Assembly (NCBI GenBank): GCA_023266435.1
Contig: JAHFQF010000058.1
Span: 1 to 11,753 of the forward strand
Reading direction: 5' to 3'
Length of the DNA stretch: 11,753 nt
Source of the DNA: Legionellales bacterium
GTDB lineage: Bacteria > Pseudomonadota > Gammaproteobacteria > Berkiellales > Berkiellaceae
This document shows positions 1 to 8,028 of this stretch, piece after piece. The stretch's first letter is position 1. Every line of letters begins with the position of its first letter. Both the position numbers and the translations under genes were made by a program. The notes beneath the pieces are model-generated. The model did not search any database and had not been told where the DNA came from. It worked only from the letters and a program-made list of their open reading frames with translations.

Positions 1-53
1 AATGCTTGCTCTTTGAATTGAGCGCTATATTTTTTCCTAATTTTGTCAGTCAT
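1..53 (-). CDS. IS3-family transposase OrfA, N-terminus only
   Basis: The ATG at 53-51 is preceded by a strong ribosome site (AGAGGTG, about five bases away). It opens a frame reading MTDKIRKKYSAQFKEQA before the window edge. A basic start followed by a KYSxxFKxxA pattern is the usual beginning of the helix-turn-helix OrfA protein of IS3-like elements, which binds the element's ends and regulates or frameshifts into the DDE transposase OrfB. Only 17 residues are visible, so whether the gene is intact cannot be judged. Its position just inside the terminal repeat at 91-118 supports the call. Confidence 0.65.
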   Translation of the reverse strand, partial: MTDKIRKKYSAQFKEQA

Positions 54-68
54 GTTACACCTCTCTTC

Positions 69-84
69 GCTAGATTATACTAGC
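69..84 (-). promoter_or_regulatory. Probable -10 box of the IS transposase, inside a small palindrome
   Basis: A perfect TATAAT lies on the minus strand at 79-74, about 20 bases upstream of the OrfA start. It is framed by GCTAG (69-73) and CTAGC (80-84), giving a 5-bp inverted repeat with the -10 hexamer in the loop. No good -35 is visible at 16-18 bases. The palindrome could be an operator or a hairpin limiting transposase expression; this is inference. Confidence 0.4.
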
Positions 85-118
85 TTAGTAGGGTGTCCGG
101 AATACCGGGGCAAGATCA

Positions 119-434
119 GTACGCATTATCTGGAGTTATTGGGTTCATCCATGGATGGGTAATCCCCCCTAAACTTTGCATCAGTGAGTGGGCCGATAAC
201 TTCAGACGTCTCAGTCCAGAAGCAGCCAGTGAGCCCGGTGATTGGAAAACAGACAGCGCCCCTTATCAAAGGGACATCATGGACGCGCTCAATGATCCTA
301 ACATTACGACGATTGTTGTGATGAGCTCTGCTCAGATTGGTAAAACCGAATTGCTTTTAAACACCATTGGCTATTATGCCGATCAAGATCCGTCCCCCAT
401 GTTGCTGGTGCATTACATTACACAACTTTATTAA
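119..434 (+). pseudogene. Phage terminase large subunit (GpA-like) remnant
   Basis: The frame contains the start of a GpA-type terminase ATPase, the motor that packages phage DNA. It shows the SEWADNFRRLSPEAASEPG block, then a SAPYQRDIMDAL block, and a Walker A-like SSAQIGKTE. Full-length relatives run to roughly 600 residues. Here homology stops after PMLLV near 408, where QPT-like sequence would normally follow, and a short unrelated tail ends at TAA. The frame is open from a GTG at 93, but its first eight codons come from the IS end (91-118), so that is not a native start. Both ends are lost and the nuclease domain is missing. The 3' tail overlaps the stop of the opposing gene by 17 bases. 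I read it as a decayed prophage fragment cut by an IS. Confidence 0.8.
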
Positions 435-843
435 AATAGGCACACCGGCCAGAGACGGTGCTAGGGCATAGTTGTAACACATCTCCCTGGATGATGACGC
501 GTTGAGCACGTAAATAATTTAAGCGGGGATGATGAAAAGATAAGTCATAGTAAATTTGACTATTTGTCTCAGATTTGTGCATAACTTCATATATACCAAA
601 TAATCGCTGCGACACAGCACCCCCTGAACCATCGCAGGTTGCTGTTTCATAGGACTGTAAATACGTGATCAATTGGCCATTGGCTGCAAACTGTATATGA
701 TAGGCAGTAAAATTCTGATCATCTGCGGCTGGCTGACAAGCTTGATTTCTCCAACTGCCGATCAAGCTTTCCAGCTCCGTTGAGCCTGAGGACAACGAAA
801 GACTGGAGTAAAAAATAACAGAAAAAATCAGTATTTTTCTCAT
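418..843 (-). CDS. Small predicted secreted protein, four cysteines, function unknown
   Basis: The 141-residue product starts with a short basic tip and a hydrophobic stretch (residues 2-20), a likely signal peptide ending near SSGS. The mature part begins with an LIGSWRNQAC segment. It then has alternating strand-like stretches with aromatic residues (YHIQFAANGQLITYL, GIYEV, YYDLSF, QRVIIQGDVLQLC), which suggests a small beta-barrel of lipocalin-like character, though I recognise no specific family. Cysteines at 36, 70, 126 and 134 could form two disulfides in the periplasm. The ATG at 843 has a good ribosome site (AAAGGA at 850-855, six bases away). A TATACT -10 candidate lies at 877-872 without a clear -35. 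It is transcribed divergently from the yqhA-like gene. Confidence 0.7.
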   Translation of the reverse strand: MRKILIFSVIFYSSLSLSSGSTELESLIGSWRNQACQPAADDQNFTAYHIQFAANGQLITYLQSYETATCDGSGGAVSQRLFGIYEVMHKSETNSQIYYDLSFHHPRLNYLRAQRVIIQGDVLQLCPSTVSGRCAYFNKVV

Positions 844-916
844 AACGAATCCTTTCGTCGTAATTTAAATCAGTATATCAATGTTTTTTTTAATCACATA
901 AAAAAGCGTTGGTGCG

Positions 917-946
917 TTGCCACATCCAGTCATAATGGTGTAAAAT
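917..946 (+). promoter_or_regulatory. Sigma70-like promoter for the yqhA-family gene
   Basis: TTGCCA at 917-922 and TAAAAT at 941-946 are 18 bases apart. They match the -35 and -10 consensus at four and five of six positions. The -10 lies 37 bases before the start codon at 983, and a ribosome site (AAGGAT, 969-974) follows. No competing operator or hairpin is evident. Confidence 0.5.
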
Positions 947-982
947 TTTTGGCAAGTACCGTAGATATAAGGATCCCGCTTC

Positions 983-1525
983 ATGCACCCTACTAATACT
1001 CAGCCCACGCCCACGCTGCTACGCCCCTTACCTCGTTGGATCTTTATGAGTCGCTGGTTACAAGCCCCCTTATATCTGGGACTGATTGTGGCTCAAGCGG
1101 TCTACGTTTGGCAGTTCTGGAACGAATTAATTCATTTAATTTCAATGCTGTCGATAAAGGGCACCACCGAAGTAGAAATCATGTTAATCGTTTTGGGCTT
1201 GATTGACGTCGTGATGATCTCAAATCTCCTAGTCATGGTCATTTTAGGAGGCTGGGAAACCTTCGTATCCCGATTAGATTTAGACAAACATCCAGATCAG
1301 CCAGAGTGGCTTTCCCATGTAAATGCCGGTGTGTTAAAGGTTAAATTAGCCACAGCGATAATCGGGATCTCATCGATTCACTTATTAACTAGCTTTATCA
1401 ATGCACCCAGCATGGATGAAAAAAGCTTACGCTGGCAAACCATCATCCATCTCACGTTTGTAATCTCTGCTGTTGCCATTGCTTATACTGAAAAATTATT
1501 ATCAAATACTCACGTCGAAGAGTAA
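983..1525 (+). CDS. yqhA: YqhA/UPF0114-family inner-membrane protein
   Basis: The 180-residue product aligns by eye with E. coli YqhA. Shared features are the SRWLxAPxYxGL start of the first helix, the LIDVVMISNLLVMVI stretch, the GGWETFVSRLDLD loop, the WLSHVNAGVLKVKLA block, the ISSIHLL motif and the IIHLTFVISA final helix. Four membrane segments are predicted near residues 27-46, 65-89, 121-139 and 152-170. The N-terminus is about 14 residues longer than in E. coli. The role of the family is not established; it has been annotated only as a conserved membrane protein. The start is supported by AAGGAT eight bases upstream. It stands alone, convergent with ligA. Confidence 0.9.
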   Translation: MHPTNTQPTPTLLRPLPRWIFMSRWLQAPLYLGLIVAQAVYVWQFWNELIHLISMLSIKGTTEVEIMLIVLGLIDVVMISNLLVMVILGGWETFVSRLDLDKHPDQPEWLSHVNAGVLKVKLATAIIGISSIHLLTSFINAPSMDEKSLRWQTIIHLTFVISAVAIAYTEKLLSNTHVEE

Positions 1526-1550
1526 AGGTCCTGAGGGATTATACTGGCCC

Positions 1551-1586
1551 CACCCCTGCGTGCCTTACGGCACTTGGGCTGGGGTG
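1551..1586. other. Two-tier hairpin in the yqhA-ligA convergent gap
   Basis: GTGCC (1560-1564) pairs with GGCAC (1569-1573) around a TTAC loop. Outside an asymmetric internal loop, CACCCC (1551-1556) pairs with GGGGTG (1581-1586). It sits between the two converging stop codons at 1525 and 1612. It lacks a T-run on either strand, so it is not a canonical rho-independent terminator, but it could slow or terminate both transcripts, or be a dispersed palindromic repeat. Confidence 0.4.
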
Positions 1587-1611
1587 ACTCTGATGAAAAG
1601 AGAAGGATTTA

Positions 1612-3624
1612 CTAAAATGATGACAAAAGAGCAAGAAATTGTGCTTCATCTAAAATAGGCACTTGAAGTTTTTCGGCCTTCTCTAGTTTACTCCCCGCTT
1701 TTTCTCCAGCAATGACAGCCGTTGTTTTAGCGGAGACACTACCTGCCACCTTAGCTCCTAGTGCTTCTAAACGCTGTTGAGCCTCTTCTCGAGTTAATAC
1801 CGCCAACGTTCCAGTCAACACATAAGTTTTACCGCTTAAGGGCTTTTCTTGTTGCGATTGTGGATCGGGCCAATGAATACCCGCTTGCAAGAGTTTTGCG
1901 ATGGCTGCTTGATTATGTGTTTCATGAAAGAATGCTTTGATGTGACTGGCTACTATTGGCCCAATGTCTGGAATCGTCATCAGAGTCTCTTCGCTTGCAC
2001 TGGCAATGGCTTCGATACTGCCTAAGTACTGACTCAATTGCTTTGCTGTAGCCTGTCCTACCTCTCGGATACCCAACGCAAATAAAAATCGATCTAACGT
2101 CGTTTTTTTACTTTTCTCAATAGCCGCCAAAATATTTTGGGCGGATTTATCGCCCATGCGATCTAAATTTGCCAATTGTTCTTGTTGCAACCCGTAAATA
2201 TCACTAACGCATTTAAGCTGCTGCTTTTCTACCAATTGCTCTACTAGTTTCGCACCAAAACCCTCAATGTCCATGGCCGTGCGTGATACAAAGTGTTTAA
2301 TCGCTTCTGTGCGTTGAGCTCGACACATCAAATGCCCCATACAACGCGCCACCGCCTCACCTTCGGGCTTGAGTACTTCCGAATCACACACAGGACAACG
2401 AGTAGGCATTTGAATAGGTTGTGCTTGAGGAGGCCGTTGATCTAAAAGCACACGTACAACCTCTGGAATCACATCCCCGGCCCGTCTGACAACAACCCTA
2501 TCTCCAATGCAAATACCCTTACGTTCGATTTCATCTGCATTATGTAGAGTGGCGTTACTCACCGTCACACCACCAACATTCACTGGCTTTAAGCGGGCCA
2601 CAGGCGTTAGGGCGCCCGTGCGTCCTACTTGAAAGTCGACCGCTTCTAAGTAGGTAATCGCTTCTTCTGCTGGAAATTTATAAGCAATCGCCCAGCGTGG
2701 TGCACGTGATATCGTACCCAGCTCTGTCTGTAAATGCGTGCTATCCACTTTCACGACTACCCCATCGATTTCATAAGGTAAGGCTGGGCGTGCAGTTAAA
2801 AGCCCTGCATAATACGCTAGAACAGCGGCCATGCCCTGTACCTGCTGACGCACAGGGGAAATGCGAAATCCCCAAGTTTGCAATAGCGATAAGATCTCGT
2901 AATGCGAATCAGGCAATCCAAAGGAAGTTTGCGTAAACGCACCATAACAATACATGGCTAAAGGACGTTGCGCGGTAATCTTAGGATCCAATTGACGCAA
3001 ACTACCCGCTGCGGCATTACGTGGATTTGCAAAGAGCTTCGTCTGATTTTGCTGTGCTCTTTCATTCAAAGTATTAAAGCCGGCTTTGGATAAATACACT
3101 TCACCTCGTACCTCTAACCAATCTGGGTACTGACCTTGTAGCCTTAAGGGAATGCTAGACACCGTTTTTAAGTTTGCAGTAATATTTTCCCCGGTCTCCC
3201 CATCTCCTCGCGTAGCACCACGCATTAGCTGTCCATTTTCATAAATCAAACTGACAGCAATGCCATCAAATTTAGGCTCACAGCTATAGGTAAACTGAGT
3301 GACCTCTGCACGCTCTAACAAGCGTTTTTCAAATTGCCACATCTGCTCAGCATCAAATGCATTTTCCAGAGACAGCATGGGTGTGGGATGTAAAGCTGGC
3401 TCAAAGGCCTCTAAAACTGCTCCTCCAATACGTTGAGACGGTGAGGAGGAAGTAACAAGGCTGGGGCATTGTTCCTCTAAGGCCAATAGTTTCTGAAACA
3501 ATTGATCATAAGCAGCATCGGAAATGATCGGATCATCTAAAACATGATAGCGATAATTATGCAGCTCTATTTCTTGACACAATGCCTCATGTGTTTTCTG
3601 AATATCTAAAGTAGGTAACTGCAT
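1612..3624 (-). CDS. ligA: NAD+-dependent DNA ligase LigA
   Basis: LigA seals nicks with 3'-OH and 5'-phosphate ends, using NAD+, in replication and repair. At 670 residues it is full length (E. coli 671). Visible parts are an N-terminal Ia domain with the YxYHVLDDPxISDAxYD pattern, SLENAF at 85-90, and the adenylation motif KFDG with the catalytic lysine at 118. GEVYL (around 175) and DGVVVKV (around 288) are present, followed by the OB fold. A four-cysteine zinc site is complete (C410, C413, C428, C434), with helix-hairpin-helix repeats around 450-580 and a BRCT domain from about 593 to the end. It is the last gene of smc-zipA-ligA, starting six bases after the zipA stop with no strong ribosome site of its own. 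This suggests translational coupling. All key residues look intact. Confidence 0.98.
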   Translation of the reverse strand: MQLPTLDIQKTHEALCQEIELHNYRYHVLDDPIISDAAYDQLFQKLLALEEQCPSLVTSSSPSQRIGGAVLEAFEPALHPTPMLSLENAFDAEQMWQFEKRLLERAEVTQFTYSCEPKFDGIAVSLIYENGQLMRGATRGDGETGENITANLKTVSSIPLRLQGQYPDWLEVRGEVYLSKAGFNTLNERAQQNQTKLFANPRNAAAGSLRQLDPKITAQRPLAMYCYGAFTQTSFGLPDSHYEILSLLQTWGFRISPVRQQVQGMAAVLAYYAGLLTARPALPYEIDGVVVKVDSTHLQTELGTISRAPRWAIAYKFPAEEAITYLEAVDFQVGRTGALTPVARLKPVNVGGVTVSNATLHNADEIERKGICIGDRVVVRRAGDVIPEVVRVLLDQRPPQAQPIQMPTRCPVCDSEVLKPEGEAVARCMGHLMCRAQRTEAIKHFVSRTAMDIEGFGAKLVEQLVEKQQLKCVSDIYGLQQEQLANLDRMGDKSAQNILAAIEKSKKTTLDRFLFALGIREVGQATAKQLSQYLGSIEAIASASEETLMTIPDIGPIVASHIKAFFHETHNQAAIAKLLQAGIHWPDPQSQQEKPLSGKTYVLTGTLAVLTREEAQQRLEALGAKVAGSVSAKTTAVIAGEKAGSKLEKAEKLQVPILDEAQFLALLSSF

Positions 3625-3630
3625 ACAAAT

Positions 3631-4347
3631 TTATCGTTTTGCTTGCGCTTTTTTCTCAACAAACGCTCGTCTCATCCCTTCCACAACGCGTTCACGATAA
3701 TACGCAATGATACTGAGTGTAACTGGTTGATTTTTGGGATCGAACAGTTCGCCTTCTAATGCGGCTGTAACCCGTCTGGCATTCAAAATCATGCTATCAA
3801 ATGCTTGGGGAGCTTGGCCATCCGAGGGGATGGACATAAAAAATACCAGTCCAGAAACAGTCCCTGCTGTAGGTGTTTCCGGTAAAGTGCCTGGCTCATA
3901 CGCGCTGGCCACACTGAAAGCAGTGGGGCCTTTCTTTTCTTCTAAAAACCCATGATATATCTTGAGCCGCGCATCATACTGTAAACCAAATTTCTGCAGC
4001 AAAGAGACGCATTTATCGACCGAAAAATGGGGGGCTGACTTAGGGAATAATCGAAAAGCAATGATTTCATCAATCGTTAGATTGTCTTTTGTTTTTGCGG
4101 TGGTCACGCTTTGAGCAGGATCTTCCAAAGCGACCATATCATGCTCATCCATTAATAAAGGATCCGGCCCTTCCCCTTCGCTAAAAAACCGTTGTGTGGA
4201 AGGATGGTGCTGATTAGTGGTCAGACACGTTTCATCAAATTGCTTGACTCGATTGGTTTTACGATTACGACGCCATCCATCCAGTAAAATACTAGCGATG
4301 ATAACCAATCCAATGGCTAGGATGATGATTCTTAGATCCATTTGCAT
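3631..4347 (-). CDS. zipA: Cell division protein ZipA
   Basis: ZipA anchors FtsZ polymers to the inner membrane at the septum. The 238-residue product has a short N-terminal membrane helix (about 5-22) followed by basic WRRNRK. A linker of some 65 residues comes next, then a C-terminal FtsZ-binding domain from about 93 to 225. That domain includes FSVASAYEPGTLP, a TVSGLVFFMSIPSDGQAP segment and AFDSMILNARRVTAALEG. E. coli ZipA is 328 residues; the difference lies in a much shorter, less proline/glutamine-rich linker. The ATG at 4347 has GAGG five bases upstream; a second ATG at 4341 gives the more family-typical MDLR start and cannot be excluded. It starts 20 bases after the smc stop and ends six bases before ligA, so the three are probably co-transcribed. 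Confidence 0.93.
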   Translation of the reverse strand: MQMDLRIIILAIGLVIIASILLDGWRRNRKTNRVKQFDETCLTTNQHHPSTQRFFSEGEGPDPLLMDEHDMVALEDPAQSVTTAKTKDNLTIDEIIAFRLFPKSAPHFSVDKCVSLLQKFGLQYDARLKIYHGFLEEKKGPTAFSVASAYEPGTLPETPTAGTVSGLVFFMSIPSDGQAPQAFDSMILNARRVTAALEGELFDPKNQPVTLSIIAYYRERVVEGMRRAFVEKKAQAKR

Positions 4348-4367
4348 ATTGTCCTCTAAACTAATAT

Positions 4368-7300
4368 TTAAGCACTGACTTCCGTAGTTGCTTGTGTCGA
4401 TGCGTCCTCAACCAATCTTACCGCTTCAGCAAGATCGACAGATACAAAGCGTGACACACCTGGCTCTTTCATGGTAACCCCGATCAAATAGTCAGCAAGC
4501 TCCATGGTCAGTTTGTTGTGGCTGATGAAGATGAATTGTACCGCATCTGACATGGTTTTTACCATGTTACAAAAACGTGCCACATTCGCATCGTCTAAAG
4601 GCGCATCTACCTCATCTAACAAACAAAAAGGCGCTGGATTTAATTTGAAGATAGAAAAAACCAAAGCTACTGCAGTGAGCGCTTTTTCGCCTCCAGATAA
4701 TTGAGAGATCAATTGATTACGCTTACCTGGTGGGCAAGCCATCACAGACACCCCAGTTTCTAACAAATCATCACCTGTTAGCTCAAGTTTGGCATGCCCG
4801 CCCCCAAATAGTTGCGGAAATAACGTGTGAAAATTGTTGGCTACAATATCAAAAGTTTCTTTAAACTTATCGCGAGTCTCACGATCAATTTTACGAATGG
4901 CTTGCTCCAATACTTCTAACGCCTCTACTAGATCTGCATTTTGTTGATCCAAGTACACTTTACGTTCGCGCTGCACTTCAAATTCTTCAATTGCAGCCAA
5001 ATTAATAGGCCCTAAACGCTCAATGCGTCGATTGAGTTGTTCTTGTTGCTCTTCTAAGCCAGCTTTCGTGGCTTCTGGCGGTAATTGATCTAACAAGGGT
5101 TGCACTTGCGGGTACTCTGTATGTTGTAGTTGTTCTAATAACGTTTGATGCCGCACAGTATCTGCTTGCCAATTCATTTTTTCTCTTTCAAGCTGCTGCC
5201 TGAGATCGGTGACCTGCGCTTGTAGCGTATTTTTTTGCACATCCGCTTGTTGCAGCGCCTCATTTGCCTCACCGAGCAAAGCACGTGCTTCGGAGAGCCC
5301 CCGCTCTAATTGAGCGCGCTCATTCACCAACGCATGCAAGGATTCCTGCAGCTGTAATGTAGGCTCTGCTTGTGCCTCTAACTGTTGTGTGATTTTCTCA
5401 AGTTGCTGTTGATACCGTTGGATTTCTGCTTCCATGCGAGTCAAATTATGCGTGTAATTTTTTAATTGCATACTTTGCTTTTCAAACTCTACCTGCAGCT
5501 CTTGGGCCTGCTGACGGTGCTCTTTGGCTCGCACCTTCGCATCCGTTAAGTTTTCTAGCACAGTTTCTTTGCTCAAGAGTAACGCTTCTTTTTCCAAAGA
5601 CAACTGCGTCATTTGATCTAGCTTTTCAGAGAGTATGGTGCGTGCTTCAACCGACTGCTGTTCCCAAGTGCGTATATCTGCTTCTAAAGCCGCCATGTCT
5701 GCTGCAATGCGTTGTTGCCGCCCTTGTTTTTCTTCAATGCGTGATTGGAGCGCTTTCTGCTCTGATTTTAATTCCTGCAGTATTTTAAATGCCGCATTAT
5801 AATCTTGCTGAGCTGCTTTACGAGCAGTAGTCAGCTCTTCAATCTTCGCTTTGATTGCTTGATTCGCCTCACTTAACTCTAAAGTTGTCTGCTCTAAGCT
5901 TTGTACCTCAGCGCGTAATCGATGAATTTCTTCTTCACGCCGAATAATGCTTTGCGTCTGATCCAATGAGCTAGGTAGCCGTAACCAGTTTCGACTTAAC
6001 CACACACCGTCAGGGGTGACTAACGAAGCATCTTCAGGCAAATGCGACAATGCTTGTCTAGCCGCTTGCATGTCTGTCACACAGTAGATGTTTGACAAGA
6101 AAGACTGTACATATGCTTTGCCCTGTGTGACTTGATCACTCAAAGCAACGAATGCTGTTGATGGAGTTGGATTGCTTGCACGTGTGGGTGACACTAAACT
6201 AAGCCCAGTTAATGCAAAGTCCAAGGCATCTTGATAATCTTGCCAATTTTCTAAACAACGTCCTTGTAGATGGTCGCCTAAGATCACCTCCATGGCGTGC
6301 TCCCAGCCTGACGCCACTTTAATCTGCTGTAATACTGTCGGTGCAGTAGCAAGCCCTTGCTCAGATAACCAGCGCTTAGTACGGTCATCGTTATTTTCGG
6401 TTAACTGTTGTTGTAAGGCTTCTAAAGAGGCTTGTTTTCCTTTAGCAACTTGTAAGCCTTGCTTGGCCTCATCCCATTGTTTAGCAACCTGTTGTTGCTC
6501 TGTTTGAGCGGACTCTAACAATTCCTCGTAAGTCTCTAGACGCCCCTCTTCTGTTTGTAACGCATCAGTTCGTTCAGTGAGATGTTGTATGAGCACAGAC
6601 AATTTTTCAGATTGCTCTGTGACAGACAGTGTATTCTTTTCTTGATCGAGTTTTTCAAGTTTCACCAAAGCATGACGATGCTGTTGCTCTAAATGGCTTA
6701 TGTGTGTTTTTTGAACTTCGGCTTCTTTTCCTGGTAATTGCGATCTGTCTGACACACTGTCCCATTCAGCTTGCCAAGTTTGCTGTGCAAGCTCTGCCTC
6801 TTCTAACAATTGTCCGCTTTCTTCGGCTAATGCTTGTGCCAATTCTCGATTAGGCGCCAATTCAGCCAATTGCTGCTCTAACTGCACCTGGTTTATCCGA
6901 TCTTGTGTCTCCTGCTCTTGAGACTCTAAAAAAGTGATTTCTAGATTTTTCTTATCAGACTGCAGTTGAATTTTTTGAGACTCTAAATGCTGGATAGCCG
7001 ACTCTTGTTTGGCAATTTCCGCACCCAATTGATAGTAATTTTTTTGCACTTCATTCAATGCGTCATTTCTATCAATTTGTAATAGCTTAGCTTTCTCGAT
7101 GTTAGTATCTAAAGATGACAGCTGTGCATTATGCGATTCAATTTCATTGGTGAGATTTTGAATAATCTGATTATAACGTTGAATCCCCTCATCCAATGTT
7201 TTAATGCAAATCGCCAAGAGCTGTGCATTCACCAAGCGCTCTTCCGCTTTATAGGCTTTAAATTTCACTGCTGCTTGAGATTGGCGCTCTAAGTGGTTTA

Positions 7301-7913
7301 ATTGCTTTTCTAATTCTTGCCGTAAATCACTCAGCCGATCGAGATTTTCACGGGTATGTTTAATGCGATTTTCAGTTTCACGACGTCGTTCTTTGTACTT
7401 AGAAATACCTGCTGCTTCTTCTAAGAAAATACGTACATCTTCCGGTTTAGCCTCAATGAAACGTGAAATCATGCCTTGCTCAATCACCGAATAACTACGC
7501 GGACCAAGTCCCGTACCTAAGAAAATATCAGTGATGTCTTTGCGTCGGCATTTCGTACCATTTAAGTAGTATTGCGAAATGCCCTCTCTGTCTACTACAC
7601 GACGAATAGCAATTTCGCTGAAACCAGCATACTCTCCACCAATGGTGGCATCACTGTTATCAAAAATCAGCTCTACGCTGGCTTGCCCCACGGGTTTACG
7701 GTTTTGAGAGCCGCTGAAAATAACGTCGGTACTGGAGTCTCCTCGCAGCTGTTTGGCTGAGGACTCTCCCATGACCCAGCGCACCGCATCGATCACATTG
7801 GATTTTCCACAACCATTGGGTCCCAAAATGGCAACCAGGTTGCTCCGAAAATCAATGGTCATCGGATCCACAAACGATTTAAAGCCAGCTAGTTTGATTT
7901 TATCTAGGCGCAT
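4368..7913 (-). CDS. smc: Chromosome segregation/condensation ATPase SMC
   Basis: SMC dimers, with ScpA/ScpB, extrude and organise chromosomal DNA. The product begins MRLDKIKLAGFKSFVDP, the family's standard start. Walker A (GPNGCGKS) is at about 31-38. Long heptad-rich coiled coils follow on both sides of a hinge around residues 505-660. The signature LSGGEKALTAVAL is at about 1072 and Walker B FCLLDEVDAPLDD near 1095-1106. At 1181 residues it is full length. The frame is open to a TTG at 7934, but the ATG at 7913 has AAGGAAAGG just upstream and gives the canonical N-terminus, so I place the start there. It is the first gene of the smc-zipA-ligA cluster. Having smc rather than mukB fits a gammaproteobacterium outside the enteric/Vibrio group. 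Confidence 0.97.
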   Translation of the reverse strand: MRLDKIKLAGFKSFVDPMTIDFRSNLVAILGPNGCGKSNVIDAVRWVMGESSAKQLRGDSSTDVIFSGSQNRKPVGQASVELIFDNSDATIGGEYAGFSEIAIRRVVDREGISQYYLNGTKCRRKDITDIFLGTGLGPRSYSVIEQGMISRFIEAKPEDVRIFLEEAAGISKYKERRRETENRIKHTRENLDRLSDLRQELEKQLNHLERQSQAAVKFKAYKAEERLVNAQLLAICIKTLDEGIQRYNQIIQNLTNEIESHNAQLSSLDTNIEKAKLLQIDRNDALNEVQKNYYQLGAEIAKQESAIQHLESQKIQLQSDKKNLEITFLESQEQETQDRINQVQLEQQLAELAPNRELAQALAEESGQLLEEAELAQQTWQAEWDSVSDRSQLPGKEAEVQKTHISHLEQQHRHALVKLEKLDQEKNTLSVTEQSEKLSVLIQHLTERTDALQTEEGRLETYEELLESAQTEQQQVAKQWDEAKQGLQVAKGKQASLEALQQQLTENNDDRTKRWLSEQGLATAPTVLQQIKVASGWEHAMEVILGDHLQGRCLENWQDYQDALDFALTGLSLVSPTRASNPTPSTAFVALSDQVTQGKAYVQSFLSNIYCVTDMQAARQALSHLPEDASLVTPDGVWLSRNWLRLPSSLDQTQSIIRREEEIHRLRAEVQSLEQTTLELSEANQAIKAKIEELTTARKAAQQDYNAAFKILQELKSEQKALQSRIEEKQGRQQRIAADMAALEADIRTWEQQSVEARTILSEKLDQMTQLSLEKEALLLSKETVLENLTDAKVRAKEHRQQAQELQVEFEKQSMQLKNYTHNLTRMEAEIQRYQQQLEKITQQLEAQAEPTLQLQESLHALVNERAQLERGLSEARALLGEANEALQQADVQKNTLQAQVTDLRQQLEREKMNWQADTVRHQTLLEQLQHTEYPQVQPLLDQLPPEATKAGLEEQQEQLNRRIERLGPINLAAIEEFEVQRERKVYLDQQNADLVEALEVLEQAIRKIDRETRDKFKETFDIVANNFHTLFPQLFGGGHAKLELTGDDLLETGVSVMACPPGKRNQLISQLSGGEKALTAVALVFSIFKLNPAPFCLLDEVDAPLDDANVARFCNMVKTMSDAVQFIFISHNKLTMELADYLIGVTMKEPGVSRFVSVDLAEAVRLVEDASTQATTEVSA

Positions 7914-7954
7914 ACCTTTCCTTTGTCGCGTCAAAACTGCAGTAAATGATTACC

Positions 7955-7983
7955 ATCTTATCACAGGGAAGTATTCTAGTCAG
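7955..7983 (-). promoter_or_regulatory. Possible promoter of the smc-zipA-ligA cluster
   Basis: On the minus strand CTGACT (7983-7978) and TAAGAT (7960-7955) are separated by 17 bases. They lie about 40 bases upstream of the smc start, in the 115-base gap after the inhibitor gene. Each hexamer matches consensus at only four of six positions, so this is a weak call. A promoter somewhere in this gap is likely given its length. Confidence 0.3.
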
Positions 7984-8028
7984 CCAAATCATATTTAGGG
8001 CACCCCAGGAGTGATTCATAAAGCTAGA

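Larger units (their letters stand above)
1..118 (-). mobile_element. Left end of an IS3-like insertion sequence (partial)
   Basis: Read on the minus strand, an IS-like end starts at 118 with TGATCTTGCCCC and continues through a GGACACC block to about 91. The TG start, C-rich stretch and GGACAC block resemble IS3-family terminal repeats as I know them. About 65 bases inside this end, a ribosome site and ATG open an OrfA-like reading frame that runs off the window. Terminase-like sequence begins directly outside the end, so the element has landed in or next to a phage gene. The other end and any target duplication are not in the window. The family is assigned from the OrfA start and the end pattern, not from a database match. 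Confidence 0.7.

Noticed and set aside
1473..1658. Plus-strand 61-codon frame overlapping the ends of yqhA and ligA
   Set aside because: It starts inside yqhA in another frame, runs through the hairpin and into ligA antisense, and resembles no protein.
7914..7934. TTG start giving seven extra residues to SMC
   Set aside because: The internal ATG has the ribosome site and yields the standard family N-terminus; the extension would span the Shine-Dalgarno itself.
4504..7998. Several plus-strand frames of 60-80 codons opposite smc, and similar ones opposite ligA and zipA
   Set aside because: They are antisense shadows of long, well-conserved genes; none has a plausible ribosome site or family resemblance.
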